Below, piece by piece: positions 51,701 to 61,549 of a stretch of DNA of 64,000 nt (its first letter is position 1; the number at the start of each line of letters is the position of its first letter). Both the position numbers and the translations under genes were made by a program. Under the pieces are notes generated by a model that ran no database searches, was not told where the DNA came from, and saw only the letters and a program-made list of their open reading frames with translations. Source of the DNA: Elysia chlorotica (Eukaryota > Mollusca > Gastropoda > Plakobranchidae); assembly GCA_003991915.1 (NCBI GenBank), contig RQTK01001061.1, positions 103,910-167,909 of the forward strand, given 5' to 3'.

Positions 51701-51830
51701 CTGGAACACGAAACCTCACACCTTTTGGAAAAGTAATAGTGCTGAAATCATTAATCCTATCCAAAATAATACACTTACTTACATCCCTTCCTAACCCAAC
51801 GTTGAGAACTGTTGAGGCAATAGAAAACAT
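48780..51830 (+). pseudogene. LINE ORF2: endonuclease-reverse transcriptase, frameshifted and interrupted
   Basis: The endonuclease domain (48780-49688) is open and keeps catalytic signatures: ICSLNVRGL, CLQETHFT, VVGDFNI and RSDHSLI. A frameshift near 49690 moves the reading to another frame (49709-50551) with NKSPGTDGYTAEFYKFFW and NWRPITLLNVSYKIV. A second shift near 50520 restores the first frame for LVLIDFEKAFDSVAW (motif A). An inserted LTR (50717-51325) then separates this from RGVRQGDPVAPYIF (motif B) and YADDTTLF (motif C) at 51390-51590. Further shifts follow. The RQGDP/YADD style suggests the Tx1/L1 branch. Confidence 0.87.
50717..51325. mobile_element. Solo LTR inserted in the LINE reverse transcriptase
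   Basis: 609 bp starting TGTAAC and ending GTTACA, the TG...CA inverted ends of a long terminal repeat. TACG stands just before it (50713-50716) and again just after, one base from its end (51327-51330), consistent with a 4-5-bp target-site duplication. A TATA box (TATATAAATA, 51056-51065) lies inside. Removing the block with one TACG restores the RT reading frame and the usual spacing before motif B. No internal coding region remains, so this is a solo LTR from recombination or an incomplete insertion. Confidence 0.75.
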
Positions 51831-51849
51831 GTGTATTGTGGCGCTACAC

Positions 51850-52130
51850 ACGCTGGTTCGAATCCTACTCTAGCCGCACTGACGAGCCCTGATAGGGCGA
51901 AACACAAACTATGTGTCTGCGGGTGAGTCTATGGCTGAGGGTAGATACCGCCTGTATCTACATTGGTGACCCCGACGTGATTGACCCCGCAGCAGCTATG
52001 ATCCTTTACGACAACTTTGTGTTTCGCCCTGTCAGGGCTCGTCAGTGCGGCTAGAGTGGGATTCGAACCAGGGATCTGCGGCTTACAAGTAGAACGCTCT
52101 ACCAACTGAGCTATCCGGCTCGGTGATCGA
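51850..52130. mobile_element. Inverted pair of tRNA-like repeats around a tRNA-Trp primer-binding site
   Basis: Arms 51853-51908 (plus) and about 52016-52071 (minus) are near-perfect inverted copies, each with GGTTCGAATCC then CTCTAGCCGCACTGACGAGC. The minus arm extends into a longer tRNA-like head (to about 52123) with GATAGCTCAGTTGGTAGAGC and loop CTTGTAA. Its anticodon, acceptor and T stems do not pair well, so it is not a working tRNA. The loop between the arms carries a sequence exactly complementary to the 3' end of tRNA-Trp, like the end of an LTR. Confidence 0.6.
51964..51982 (+). other. tRNA-Trp-type primer-binding site remnant
   Basis: TGGTGACCCCGACGTGATT is complementary to the conserved 3' end of eukaryotic tRNA-Trp (AATCACGTCGGGGTCACCA). 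It follows TATCTACAT, suggesting an LTR end. CsRn1-lineage Ty3/gypsy elements, as I remember, prime with tRNA-Trp. No gag/pol follows here. Confidence 0.6.
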
Positions 52131-52147
52131 GTGGCGCAGCGAGTCGT

Positions 52148-52312
52148 GTGTATCGTGGTCTAGGCTGGTCACATTATGCTGAGACCAACCCTAACACTAG
52201 GAACAAAATTGGACAAAATAAAGTAAATAAACAGATCATGGGGTTCAAACCGCAGACCTCTCGATCTGGAGACCAACACTCTACCACTTGAGCCAGTTTG
52301 CCCCCACCCATA
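52148..52312 (-). mobile_element. tRNA-derived SINE, copy 4 (inverted, 3'-truncated)
   Basis: On the minus strand a head GGCTCAAGTGGTAGAGTG, a degenerate B box GCGGTTTGAACCC and the body TTAGGGTTGGTCTCAGCATAATGTGACC match the same segments of the copies at 9018 and 12745. The 3' half is missing. Confidence 0.65.
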
Positions 52313-52616
52313 ACACACTGTTGATATGTAAGCGGATTGGTCTGAACAAAGTCTGCTTTCTGAGTAATATTCAGGCTAGAGAAATTAATAATCAATATCA
52401 ATAAAACACTCTTATTATGCAAATCTTTATTCACTTCGATGACTAGACCCATAGACAGGGACCTTTCGTTAGCCTGCGTTCAGAGAGTTATAGGACTAAG
52501 TCTATGTAATTTTTTATTGGCAAACATTCAGGTAGACGACGGAACATTTTCATAGGAACCACATTTTTGAGTTGTTACTTGCTGACTATCTTTCTGTCTA
52601 GCTATCTGTCTGTCGG

Positions 52617-53551
<935 letters not shown>

Positions 53552-53819
53552 TGTACCGGCGACGGTAATAATGGTATCGTACAAAGTCAAAGATATCGTA
53601 ACGTTTTAGTATTTTCAAGAATATACGACCCGTCCTGAAAATAGCACTCAAACGCCAGACTTGCGTGAAATTTCACACACAAATGAAGAATAATATTGAA
53701 TACCTCATTGTTCAGAAATCCACCAACCCGATAACATTGTTGGCCCATGTGTAGTAAGTATAAGTAAAAAGTAGATTCAGGTGTCCGAATTATCTTGTAT
53801 TTAGATATTATTATCACGT

Positions 53820-53886
53820 TGGGCGTCAAGTGGCAGAGCGTTGGTCTACAGACCGAAAGGTCCGCGGTTCGAATCCCAGGACTCGT
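53820..53886 (+). repeat. tRNA-like SINE head fragment
   Basis: GGCAGAGCGTTGGTCTACAG and a consensus B box GGTTCGAATCC recall tRNA-Cys, but the acceptor and T stems do not pair. I read it as a SINE head or tRNA pseudogene. Between it and 54790 I see nothing coding. Confidence 0.5.
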
Positions 53887-54796
53887 CAAAAAATTAGGAA
53901 GGAACCTGTGCGCCTCTTTTTACAGTTAATGCGCTATTCATTCAAGATTGTGGTGAAAATGGTACTCAGATTCCCAATCTATCAATAATTGATATTACAT
54001 AGTGTTGTAATGTATCAATAAGAACTCGTCCACACCCAGTTGCCATCGACATTCAGAATGAAAGGCCACCCATAATCTTACTATTGGGTGTGAGCAAATA
54101 TTTAATAATGATTAGATCTGAGTCTGCATTCTGCAATATGGGGAATCGTATAATTATTTTGGATTTATCCTACCAATTTATAAATATGAATCTGATATTG
54201 ACAAACACTTTCTAGTAGGCCAATTACAGCGGTTGTTTCTGTCGTAAGTAGTAAAACTACACTCTTTTCTGTACTTCAGGATTTGCTTGTTACAGAGACT
54301 TTTAAAAATAGGAAGTGAAAACACCGAATTGAGAAAAATGATCATTTTTCCGTTTTAAGACAGCAGCTGTGTGCACGTATTTCTAAAACAGCTTAGCATT
54401 GTTACGGCAATATCTAGAGAGTGGATGGTTTTTTAGCCAAATTGTAAACTGTGCTAAATGTACCTATAGTTCAGCGACATAGCTCTCTTTGACATGTACT
54501 ACCAATTTATTATCTATTTTGATCTTTTTCTTGTATTTTAGAAGTCAAGATTTTATCCACATGGTACATGTAGTAACAGTTTTATAGGATTCAAACCTCC
54601 CACGTTTAAATCGTTCAGATCATGGGTGATGCGCGTTATAATCGTAAGTCGTTAGTCGATTGATAGTATAGGAATTGTCCATAGTACATACAATAATTAG
54701 GTAATTGCTTCAAGATCTTTTGGAGTAATCTCAGAGACATAATTATATTAATGATTTGGGCAATTTCACTAGGAATACCTCAACATGTACCGTTAG

Positions 54797-54930
54797 TTTA
54801 ATGTGACCGGCTGAGACGGGAGTCCAGATCTCACCGCCCTCTCTCGTGTGTGACAGCACATAAAATAATCAGACGTCAGTCTAGGGGCCCGTCCACAATA
54901 TAGCCTATAGAGTGTTGACGTTGGATGTTA
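54797..54930 (+). mobile_element. tRNA-derived SINE, copy 3 (3' fragment)
   Basis: Carries the shared body (AATGTGACCGGCTGAGAC, GGGGCCCGTCCACAATAT) and the tail TTGACGTTGGATGTTAAGC. The head is missing. Confidence 0.7.
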
Positions 54931-54964
54931 AGCAACATAACAGAAACAAACAATCAAAAAAGTC

Positions 54965-55261
54965 GGGCGTCTCATTCTACTTCCTATATATAGTAAGTTA
55001 CTATTACATGTACTGAAATACTACCCTTTAAACTTCACTTCATCTACAACAATCCAAACTCAGTCCACACGAACCAAGTAAGAATGGGATTGCTGAAAAA
55101 CCTGCTGGTGGTCGTCTCATTCTACTTCCTATATGTAGTAAGTTACTATTACATGTACTAAAATACTACCCTTTAAACCTCACTTCATCTACAGCATTCC
55201 AGTCTCAGTCCACACGAACCAAGTAAGAATGGGATTGCTGAAAAACCTGCTGGTGGTCGCC
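54965..55261 (+). repeat. Tandem duplication of promoter, 5'UTR and start codon (~146 bp x 2)
   Basis: 54965-55116 and about 55112-55261 are near-identical, both ending in the start region ATGGGATTGCTGAAAAACC (ATG at 55084 and 55229). Differences are ordinary substitutions. Only the second ATG leads into the long exon; the first gives a short frame of about 25 codons. Confidence 0.88.
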
Positions 55262-56386
55262 ACCATGTTGGCTCTGTCTGTGGACAGATCGGCTGGCCAG
55301 ATCAGCATCCCCTCCCGGAGCGTCGGCTTTGTGTACGACCAGCTGCCTGAGGTCCCAAACGTGGAGATTGCCGCCTACCTGGACGCGACATGCGGTGACT
55401 CGGCGGCCGTGTACCCTACCTTGCTCCAGGTGATTGTTAGTGTTTACACTACAGAGAGAGGGTCGTAGGTACAAAGTCTTTAAGCTTACAACTCGCTCTT
55501 CAATACAATGAAATTAGCTTGAGAAAAAAGTCTACTGGAAGCAGTCTTAAAGTCTATCTTATCCCGAGTTTGTCCAAATTTTTTTCCAAAAGTTTTATTA
55601 AACAGTAACTGTAAAGACGAAATTAAGGAAATAAGTTCCTCTGAAATAGTTTATACCGATCCATAGTTTACTTTAAAATTTTCTAAACAGATTCCATTAT
55701 ACGCAGGCTATATGTATATTATACAAATAACAAGTTTAATGACGAGTTGTTAGCTCCCGAGACGTTGTGCTATCAAACCACATACTAGAGACTTAGGAAG
55801 TGCAATATAGGCCGTAGGAATTACCAAAAATGCGTGCGCTTTTTGGGGTTACTGTATGTATATTTCTGAAACTTTATACATGTAGGGAAAAAGCTCTTAC
55901 CAAACCCCATCTAATCTCATCCCATCCCATCTTATCTCATCCTACCTTATCTAATCATGTCTTATCTCAACCCATATTGTCGTATCCTAACTTATCTTAC
56001 CCAATCCCAGCTTATCTTATTCTATCATATCTATTCTCATCCCATCTTACATTATCCTACCTTACCTAATCATGTCTTATCTCAACCCATATTGTCGTAT
56101 CCTAACTTATCTTACCCAACCCCAGATTATCTTATTCTATCATATCTTTTCTCATCCCATCTTACATTATCCTATCTTGTCTCAACCTATCCTATCTTAT
56201 CCTATCTTACCTGATCCTCAGATTGCAGAGTTCTACCACAACGATCGTGTCCAGTTCCGCATGCACCTGCACAACCTTCCTTACCACGCGAACAGCCACC
56301 CTATCGCCAAGGCCGCGCATGTTCTTGAAGATTTCGCGCCAAACAACAACACAGCGTTTAAGTGGATCTCCCTCATTTTTAAGTAA
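55229..56386 (+). CDS. Secreted DsbA/thioredoxin-like protein, first two exons
   Basis: Exon 1 is 55229-55429 and exon 2 begins at 56222, joined in phase 0. The N-terminus MGLLKNLLVVATMLALSV is a clear signal peptide with likely cleavage near SAGQ. DATCGDSAAVYPTLLQIAEF and HLHNLPYHANSHPIAKAAHV fit the DsbA-like thioredoxin fold (a Cys-x-x-Ser site after the first strand, then the helical insertion). Exon 2 may stop at 56386 (TAA) or splice at 56382, where AA|GTAAGG is a near-perfect donor; related proteins continue past this point, so more exons are likely. None is visible before the retrotransposon at 57323. Substrate unknown. Secure as a gene, moderate as to fold. Confidence 0.7.
55900..56217. 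repeat. Degenerate TTATC/CATCC minisatellite with ~115-bp higher-order unit
   Basis: Pyrimidine-rich pentamer-like units fill the end of the intron. A ~115-bp segment containing CATGTCTTATCTCAACCC and TATTGTCGTATCC occurs twice (about 55955 and 56070). The array runs up to the acceptor of exon 2 and provides its pyrimidine tract. Open frames of repeated Leu/Ser/Tyr here are not genes. Confidence 0.85.
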
Positions 56387-56663
56387 GGCTAGATCTCTGT
56401 GTTCGTTTGGTTTTTGCTTGGTAGCTGCTACCTTTTCCTTTCCTAGTTTTGTTTCAAAAGGAACCAGTTGGGATATTTTGCAGACGAGATATGAGATACG
56501 GATCTATCTTGTTTTTAAGTAAGGCTAGATCTCTGTGTTGGTTGAGTTTTTTGCTTGGTAGCTGGTATCTTTTCTTTTCCTAGTTTTGTTTCAAAAGGAA
56601 CCAGTTGGGATATTTTGCAGACGAGATATGAGATACGGATCTATCTTGTTTTTAAGTAAGGCT
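56375..56663. repeat. ~137-bp tandem repeat, two copies plus partial third, starting at an exon end
   Basis: Units begin TTTTTAAGTAAGGCT at about 56375, 56512 and 56649 and contain CAAAAGGAACCAGTTGGGAT. The first unit starts in the last codons of exon 2, so its splice donor is copied with each unit. From 56664 to 57322 I see no gene; an AGATCTAGATC-rich patch lies at 57130-57265. Confidence 0.85.
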
Positions 56664-57322
56664 ACGGGGTACTTTTGTTTGTTGGTTGGTTGGGTTTTTG
56701 ATTAGCTTTTGTGGGATGTATAAAAAGACCCATACTCTGTCTACCTCTAGAACACTGTTTTGAGGAATCAGTGATTGGATACCTACATGCTGTCGTCAGA
56801 ACAAATCTACTATGATTTTATTACACTTTAAGAATAATTTCGATGAGGATTTCAATTGATGGATGCCATTTTATACTCAAGTTTTAATTATGGAACGGGA
56901 ACTTCCGACATCACAATTTCCCGTATTTTTGTTTCAAGTCTCTCCGCGCCTGGAGGATAAACATGAAATAATCAATCTTATTTGTGCTGGCAGCACTTTT
57001 TTCTGGCAATATCATTATTAGTCAGAGAACGTCAACAATTCTTAACTTCACATCTAGATTATATTTAGACATACTAAACATACGCAAGTAAAAAACTTTA
57101 CTGATACTTCGCCCTTATGACAAGAGTAGGCCTAGATATAGATCAAATCTTATTTAGATATAGATCTAGATTAAATTTAGTATAAACATACGCTGCATAG
57201 ACTTAATCTAGACACAATAGAATTATTCTAGATCTAGATCTAAACTAAATCTAGATCTAGATAACATTTTAAAATCTCAATTTACTATTTTTGATGTACG
57301 ATTCTAGGTTAAAAGACTTATA

Positions 57323-59039
57323 TGTTAGGGGTGCAGGGAAAACACAAAGCAGCTTAAAAGTTTTAAACTTTTATTGCAGGAAAAAAAAACCCAGTCGGAA
57401 GCAGCCCAGACTGGAAAAAGAATCAATAAAAATGCATAATTAGTAATATGCAAATACACAAGACATCCTACAGCATATATCAGACAAAGAAAGAGAAGGA
57501 GGGGGAGAAAGAGAAAGATGGGAAGAGTGAAAGAGAGAGTAGGAGCTAAAGATTGGAATAGAACAGGGAGGAAGGAGGCTAAGAGCATAGGGAGACAACT
57601 CAATTAATACACAATCAAACTAATGCTCTAAGTAACATGCAAAAATTTAGTTTCACACACACTCACATTACTAGCACAAAACCAGAGATAAATATGAATT
57701 TAATACAACGGTTGAGTGTCATATAATTATCTAATAGTGATACAACTCCAGAATTGGAAATAAAAGTACCACACTCATACTTAAACCAGAGCACAAGCTT
57801 ATCTGCATCAGAAATGAAAAATATCTAAGTACAAAGAGAAATAAGATAAAGTGCAAAGGGACAGATGGAAGGGATAAGAACTAGAAGCAGAGATATAACA
57901 TAAGGGAAGATAAGCGTAAGTTCTATACATCAAGTCAGAGTTTAAAGCATACAAGTAATGCAAGTTCTACGCATCAGCGTGACTATACATGACACATAGG
58001 ATAGGACTACTTGTTAAAGTTTAAGTCTAAAACTTAACAAAACCATAATAACTACCGTCTAGGGGGAAATCATAAATGAATAATGCATCATTATGAAAGC
58101 ACAGATTTAATTCCCAATCATAGACGTCATTTAATTATATGGATGAAACCAGGTCTCATAAAGTAAAATAAATCAAAACTAAGCTAGGGCACAATTGAAG
58201 TGCATATAAAATCAAGCCACTGATGAGCATGGCTAGAAAATAATAATAACCCTAGCTAGTAGTTCATAAGTATCAAAGAGTACAACCACATAACTGCACC
58301 AGGTGTGACAAAGCCCCAAAGACAAGTCAAAGGGGAGCAACAATTACAATTCCCACATGACATCCAGGCCTAGACGTAATTCTAGACCAAAGTAAAAGGA
58401 AGGTGTAAAAGCTAATAAGAGGGCATCTCACTGCCTTAAAATAGGATTAAGCACAATAGTAACTAAAGTATTAACGGGGTCAACCCTGTTGACATCAGTT
58501 GGCGCCAAATAGCCATTGGCCCAAGACAAAGAGATTCACAACCCCAATGTCGAACAATGAATGAAGTAGGATCCAAGTTCTACCTCTAGGCAATCCAAAT
58601 CTAGACCTAGACCCAGAATAAGGGTTAAGGCAAAACACAGAAAAAGACAATCAGTAGATCTAACACAACGGTCATAGCAGGAAACTATGAATACAAAAAT
58701 AATACAAGTACAACTTTACCTGAAGTGTATAAAAATGTAATTCACATCTAAGGTAGGACCAAATTGTATTACAAGTACAAGGTGGAGTAAACGTTCACGA
58801 CTTACTGCTGCCAAGGCTAAGGAAGAAGTGTCGCTGGCTAGCTTCTTTCTAGCTCTCCGCCAAAACCTAAAGGGGCCAGGAACGAGTGGTCACATGACCA
58901 GGTCTAAAGGCCAAAATAAATTAAAGAGGTACAAAAAGGACCAAAAAGTTGAAGGTGACGTTTCTTCAAAAATGGCAACAGTTACAAATTTCATATTAAT
59001 TAATTAGAACTACATAAACAGCTTCAGGGCTAATCTACA
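57323..59039 (-). repeat. 3' LTR of the gypsy-type element
   Basis: Its plus-strand left edge is TGTTAGGGGTGCAGGG, repeated at 62434; the minus-strand LTR thus ends ...CCCCTAACA. Its other edge is placed where minus-strand TGTAGATTAGCCC begins, overlapping the pol stop codon. At about 1.7 kb this is long for the class. Similarity to the right copy is clear at least to 58824, where the window cuts the partner. Confidence 0.8.
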
Positions 59040-61530
59040 CACTTTCATACTTTAACTGGAGGGCTGGCCAACGACACAAAAGCGAGCCCTGGATTCTTAG
59101 CCTGGAGAAGTGCTGAAGGAGTCGTTGGTAAAAACGGGGTAACTTCCTCTTCTCCAATATAGAAGGTTGGCTCCCCTTCTCCACCAGTTGCCGTACTGTA
59201 GAGAGATCGGCGTCCTCGTTCTGCAGCCTTTCTATGTCCAGCTCCGAGTCGTTGAGTCGGACAGTTTGGGCAACCACATGGATGTTTGTAGCGACAGGCA
59301 ATTCTGGGATGCTGGTGGCGGGCCTAATGCACGTGACAGCGGCCCACTGCGTCTCTGGATCCTCAGGGTCCGCTGGCTTGACTGGGTGCCTGGACAGAGC
59401 ATCAGCATTCATGTTTTGCTTTGCTGGGCGATACTTTACATCAAAGCTGTAGGCCGCGAGCTCGACCACCCATCTCTGCTCAGTTGCACCCAACTTGGCC
59501 GAATGGAGATGGCGCAATGGGTTATTGTCCGTGAAAATAGTGAAGGTTGCGCCCCACAGGTAGCCACGAAACTTTTCACATACAGCCCATTTGAGTGCTA
59601 GAAGCTCGAGCTTGAAGGAGCTGTAGTTTTCCATGCGCCTCTCGTTGTTTCGGAGGCCGCGGCTGGCATAGGCCACCACCTTGAGCCCATCATCAGTTCT
59701 CTGTGAAAGCACTGCCCCAAGTCCTTTGTGGCTTGCATCTACCTCCAATACGAAGGGTTTGGAGAAGTCGGCATAGGCAAGGACTGGTGCAGATGTGAGA
59801 GCGGACTTCAAGCTTTCAAAGGCATGCTGGCACTCCTCACTCCAGAGCTTGGTGATGGATGGATTCTTGTGGCGATGACCCACTAAAAGTTGGTGCAATG
59901 GCTTGGCCAGGGCGGAGTATCCCTTGACGAACTTCCGATAATAGCCTGCGAGGCCCAGAAAGCTCCTCACATCTCTGAGGGTTGTTGGCACTGGAAAATT
60001 TTTCACCGCTTCAACTTTTTCCGGGTCTGTCTCCAATCCGTTGGACGTGAGGATGTGACCCAGGAAAGGGGTGCGCTGCTGCACCAGGCGACACTTGTCT
60101 GGGTTTAAACGGATCCCGAGCTCTTTCAACCGGATGAAGACAGCGTCCAACCTGGCGATGTGTTCTTCCACGGTGGAGGCATAGACGAGGATGTCGTCCA
60201 AATAAACCAGCAGAATGGTGAACAAGTAATCCTGCATGGCCGACTGCATGAGGCGTTGGCAGGTTGCTGGGGCGTTTGTGAGGCCAAAGGGTAACCGTCT
60301 CCATTGGAAGTGACCCCAAGGGCAAGTGAAGGCAGTCTTGGGTCTGTCTTCTTCCGCCACGGACATCTGGTGGAACCCGGAGGACAGGTCGAGAGTGGAA
60401 AATATGTTGGCCCCAGCTAGAGCATCCAGGCACTCGTCAATTCTCGGCAGGCTAAACTTGTCCCTCACTGTCTGTGCATTCAGCTTGCGGTAATCGCAAC
60501 ACAGACGCAAACCACCTGATTTCTTCCTGACAACTACGATGGGGGCAGCATAGGGAGAGGTACTGCACTCGATGATCCCACGCTGAACCAGGTCCTCAAT
60601 GTGGGACCGGACTTCCTGTAGATGGTGAGGAGGAATGCGCCGGTACGGCTCAGCAATGGGAACGTCAGTGTGCAGCATGATTCTGTGCTGGACGAGGTCG
60701 GTCGATCCCAGGTCGTCGTCGCTCCAGGCAAAGACATCTGAGTGCTTGCGTAGGAGCTCCATCAGCTGCTCGTGTTGGTGTTTAGGAAGATCCCGAGGCA
60801 GATGAAGACGGTCAAAATCAGGAGTGGCTGTGGTGTCTCCTGCCAACTGCAAGGTTACAGGCGAGGATACGACGCTAGATACAACTCCGATGGACGTCCG
60901 AGGGGGTATCACCAAATCCGTCTCTGTTGGGTTGGTGACAAGTACCTGCATGCGTCCCTTGGCGGATGTCGTAGTGGTGCGTAGGACGCATAGTCCCAGG
61001 TTGTGATTTGGGTTCTCCAGCGGCTCCACCAGGACATCGTATGACTTCGAGGGGTCAGAGCCTGTGATGGTCACAATCTGGGTGGACCGAGGGGGGATAT
61101 GAGTAGGGGTGTTGAGGGTGCGAGCCAGTCGAGGAGCAGGAGAGGGAGAAGGTTCAGGGCGGGGGACAGGGCCAAGTCCAACACTCTTGAGGCGGCTCAA
61201 CACATTCATCCCGAGGATGCACTTCTCTGTCGAGTGGGTGACTACAAAGACAACAGAATCCGGGACAACTTCCTCGCCAACTGTGATGTTTACGACGAGG
61301 TAGCCGCTGTATGGAATGGTCTGTTGGTTCGCTGCCACCATGCGGAACCAGGCCGGTTTAGGGCGCAAACTGAAGAACTGACGGTGTTCATCAAGGAAGT
61401 CCTGGCACACCGTTGAGACCTCTGATCCCGTGTCGACCAGAGCCAGGACATCCTTCCATCCAGCTGTGCCGTCAGTCTTGCAACCTGGCCAGTGGCCTGT
61501 TCTACGAACGCAGAGCCCGTGTTGTGGCCC
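59035..61530 (-). CDS. pol: gypsy-type pol: protease, reverse transcriptase, RNase H; no integrase
   Basis: The frame is open from 61530 (after a TGA) and has its first ATG at 61410. The aspartic protease site Asp-Thr-Gly-Ser lies at 61423-61434, upstream of that ATG, so translation must enter by frameshift from gag. ILGMNVLSRL closes the protease. RT has CCDYRKLN, STLDLSSGFHQ, LPFGLTNAPATCQ and the YLDD catalytic box. RNase H has LEVDASHKGLGAVLSQ, FKLELLALKWAV, IFTDNNPL and NADALSRHP. After RNase H about 95 residues remain and the frame ends at GSLLCRW plus ten residues, where the zinc-binding integrase domain would begin. A neighbouring frame looks more like the normal gag-protease linker, so a 1-base lesion near 61465 is possible. 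Confidence 0.9.
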   Translation of the reverse strand, partial: GPQHGLCVRRTGHWPGCKTDGTAGWKDVLALVDTGSEVSTVCQDFLDEHRQFFSLRPKPAWFRMVAANQQTIPYSGYLVVNITVGEEVVPDSVVFVVTHSTEKCILGMNVLSRLKSVGLGPVPRPEPSPSPAPRLARTLNTPTHIPPRSTQIVTITGSDPSKSYDVLVEPLENPNHNLGLCVLRTTTTSAKGRMQVLVTNPTETDLVIPPRTSIGVVSSVVSSPVTLQLAGDTTATPDFDRLHLPRDLPKHQHEQLMELLRKHSDVFAWSDDDLGSTDLVQHRIMLHTDVPIAEPYRRIPPHHLQEVRSHIEDLVQRGIIECSTSPYAAPIVVVRKKSGGLRLCCDYRKLNAQTVRDKFSLPRIDECLDALAGANIFSTLDLSSGFHQMSVAEEDRPKTAFTCPWGHFQWRRLPFGLTNAPATCQRLMQSAMQDYLFTILLVYLDDILVYASTVEEHIARLDAVFIRLKELGIRLNPDKCRLVQQRTPFLGHILTSNGLETDPEKVEAVKNFPVPTTLRDVRSFLGLAGYYRKFVKGYSALAKPLHQLLVGHRHKNPSITKLWSEECQHAFESLKSALTSAPVLAYADFSKPFVLEVDASHKGLGAVLSQRTDDGLKVVAYASRGLRNNERRMENYSSFKLELLALKWAVCEKFRGYLWGATFTIFTDNNPLRHLHSAKLGATEQRWVVELAAYSFDVKYRPAKQNMNADALSRHPVKPADPEDPETQWAAVTCIRPATSIPELPVATNIHVVAQTVRLNDSELDIERLQNEDADLSTVRQLVEKGSQPSILEKRKLPRFYQRLLQHFSRLRIQGSLLCRWPALQLKYESV

Positions 61531-61549
61531 TCAGTAGCCGAACTCGCCA

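Larger units (their letters stand above)
46990..51830 (+). mobile_element. L1/Tx1-type LINE retrotransposon, decayed
   Basis: A two-ORF non-LTR element. ORF1 (47222-48184) is intact. ORF2 begins at 48780 with an apurinic-type endonuclease and continues into an RT broken by two frameshifts and a 609-bp insertion; sequence past 51660 is recognisable but shifted again. The 5' end is uncertain, and the 3' end is lost where other repeats begin near 51830. The 595-bp spacer 48185-48779 holds a TA/TG-rich microsatellite (about 48690-48770) and no ORF I trust. The element cannot make a full ORF2 product. Confidence 0.88.

Noticed and set aside
52049-52123. Possible tRNA gene on the minus strand
   Set aside because: D-arm and B-box-like parts are good, but acceptor, anticodon and T stems do not pair; part of an inverted repeat-derived element.
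53820-53886. Possible tRNA-Cys gene
   Set aside because: Acceptor ends and T stem mismatched; better read as a SINE head.
55830-56214. Leu/Ser/Tyr/Pro-rich frames in two overlapping registers
   Set aside because: Translations of a pyrimidine-rich minisatellite within an intron.
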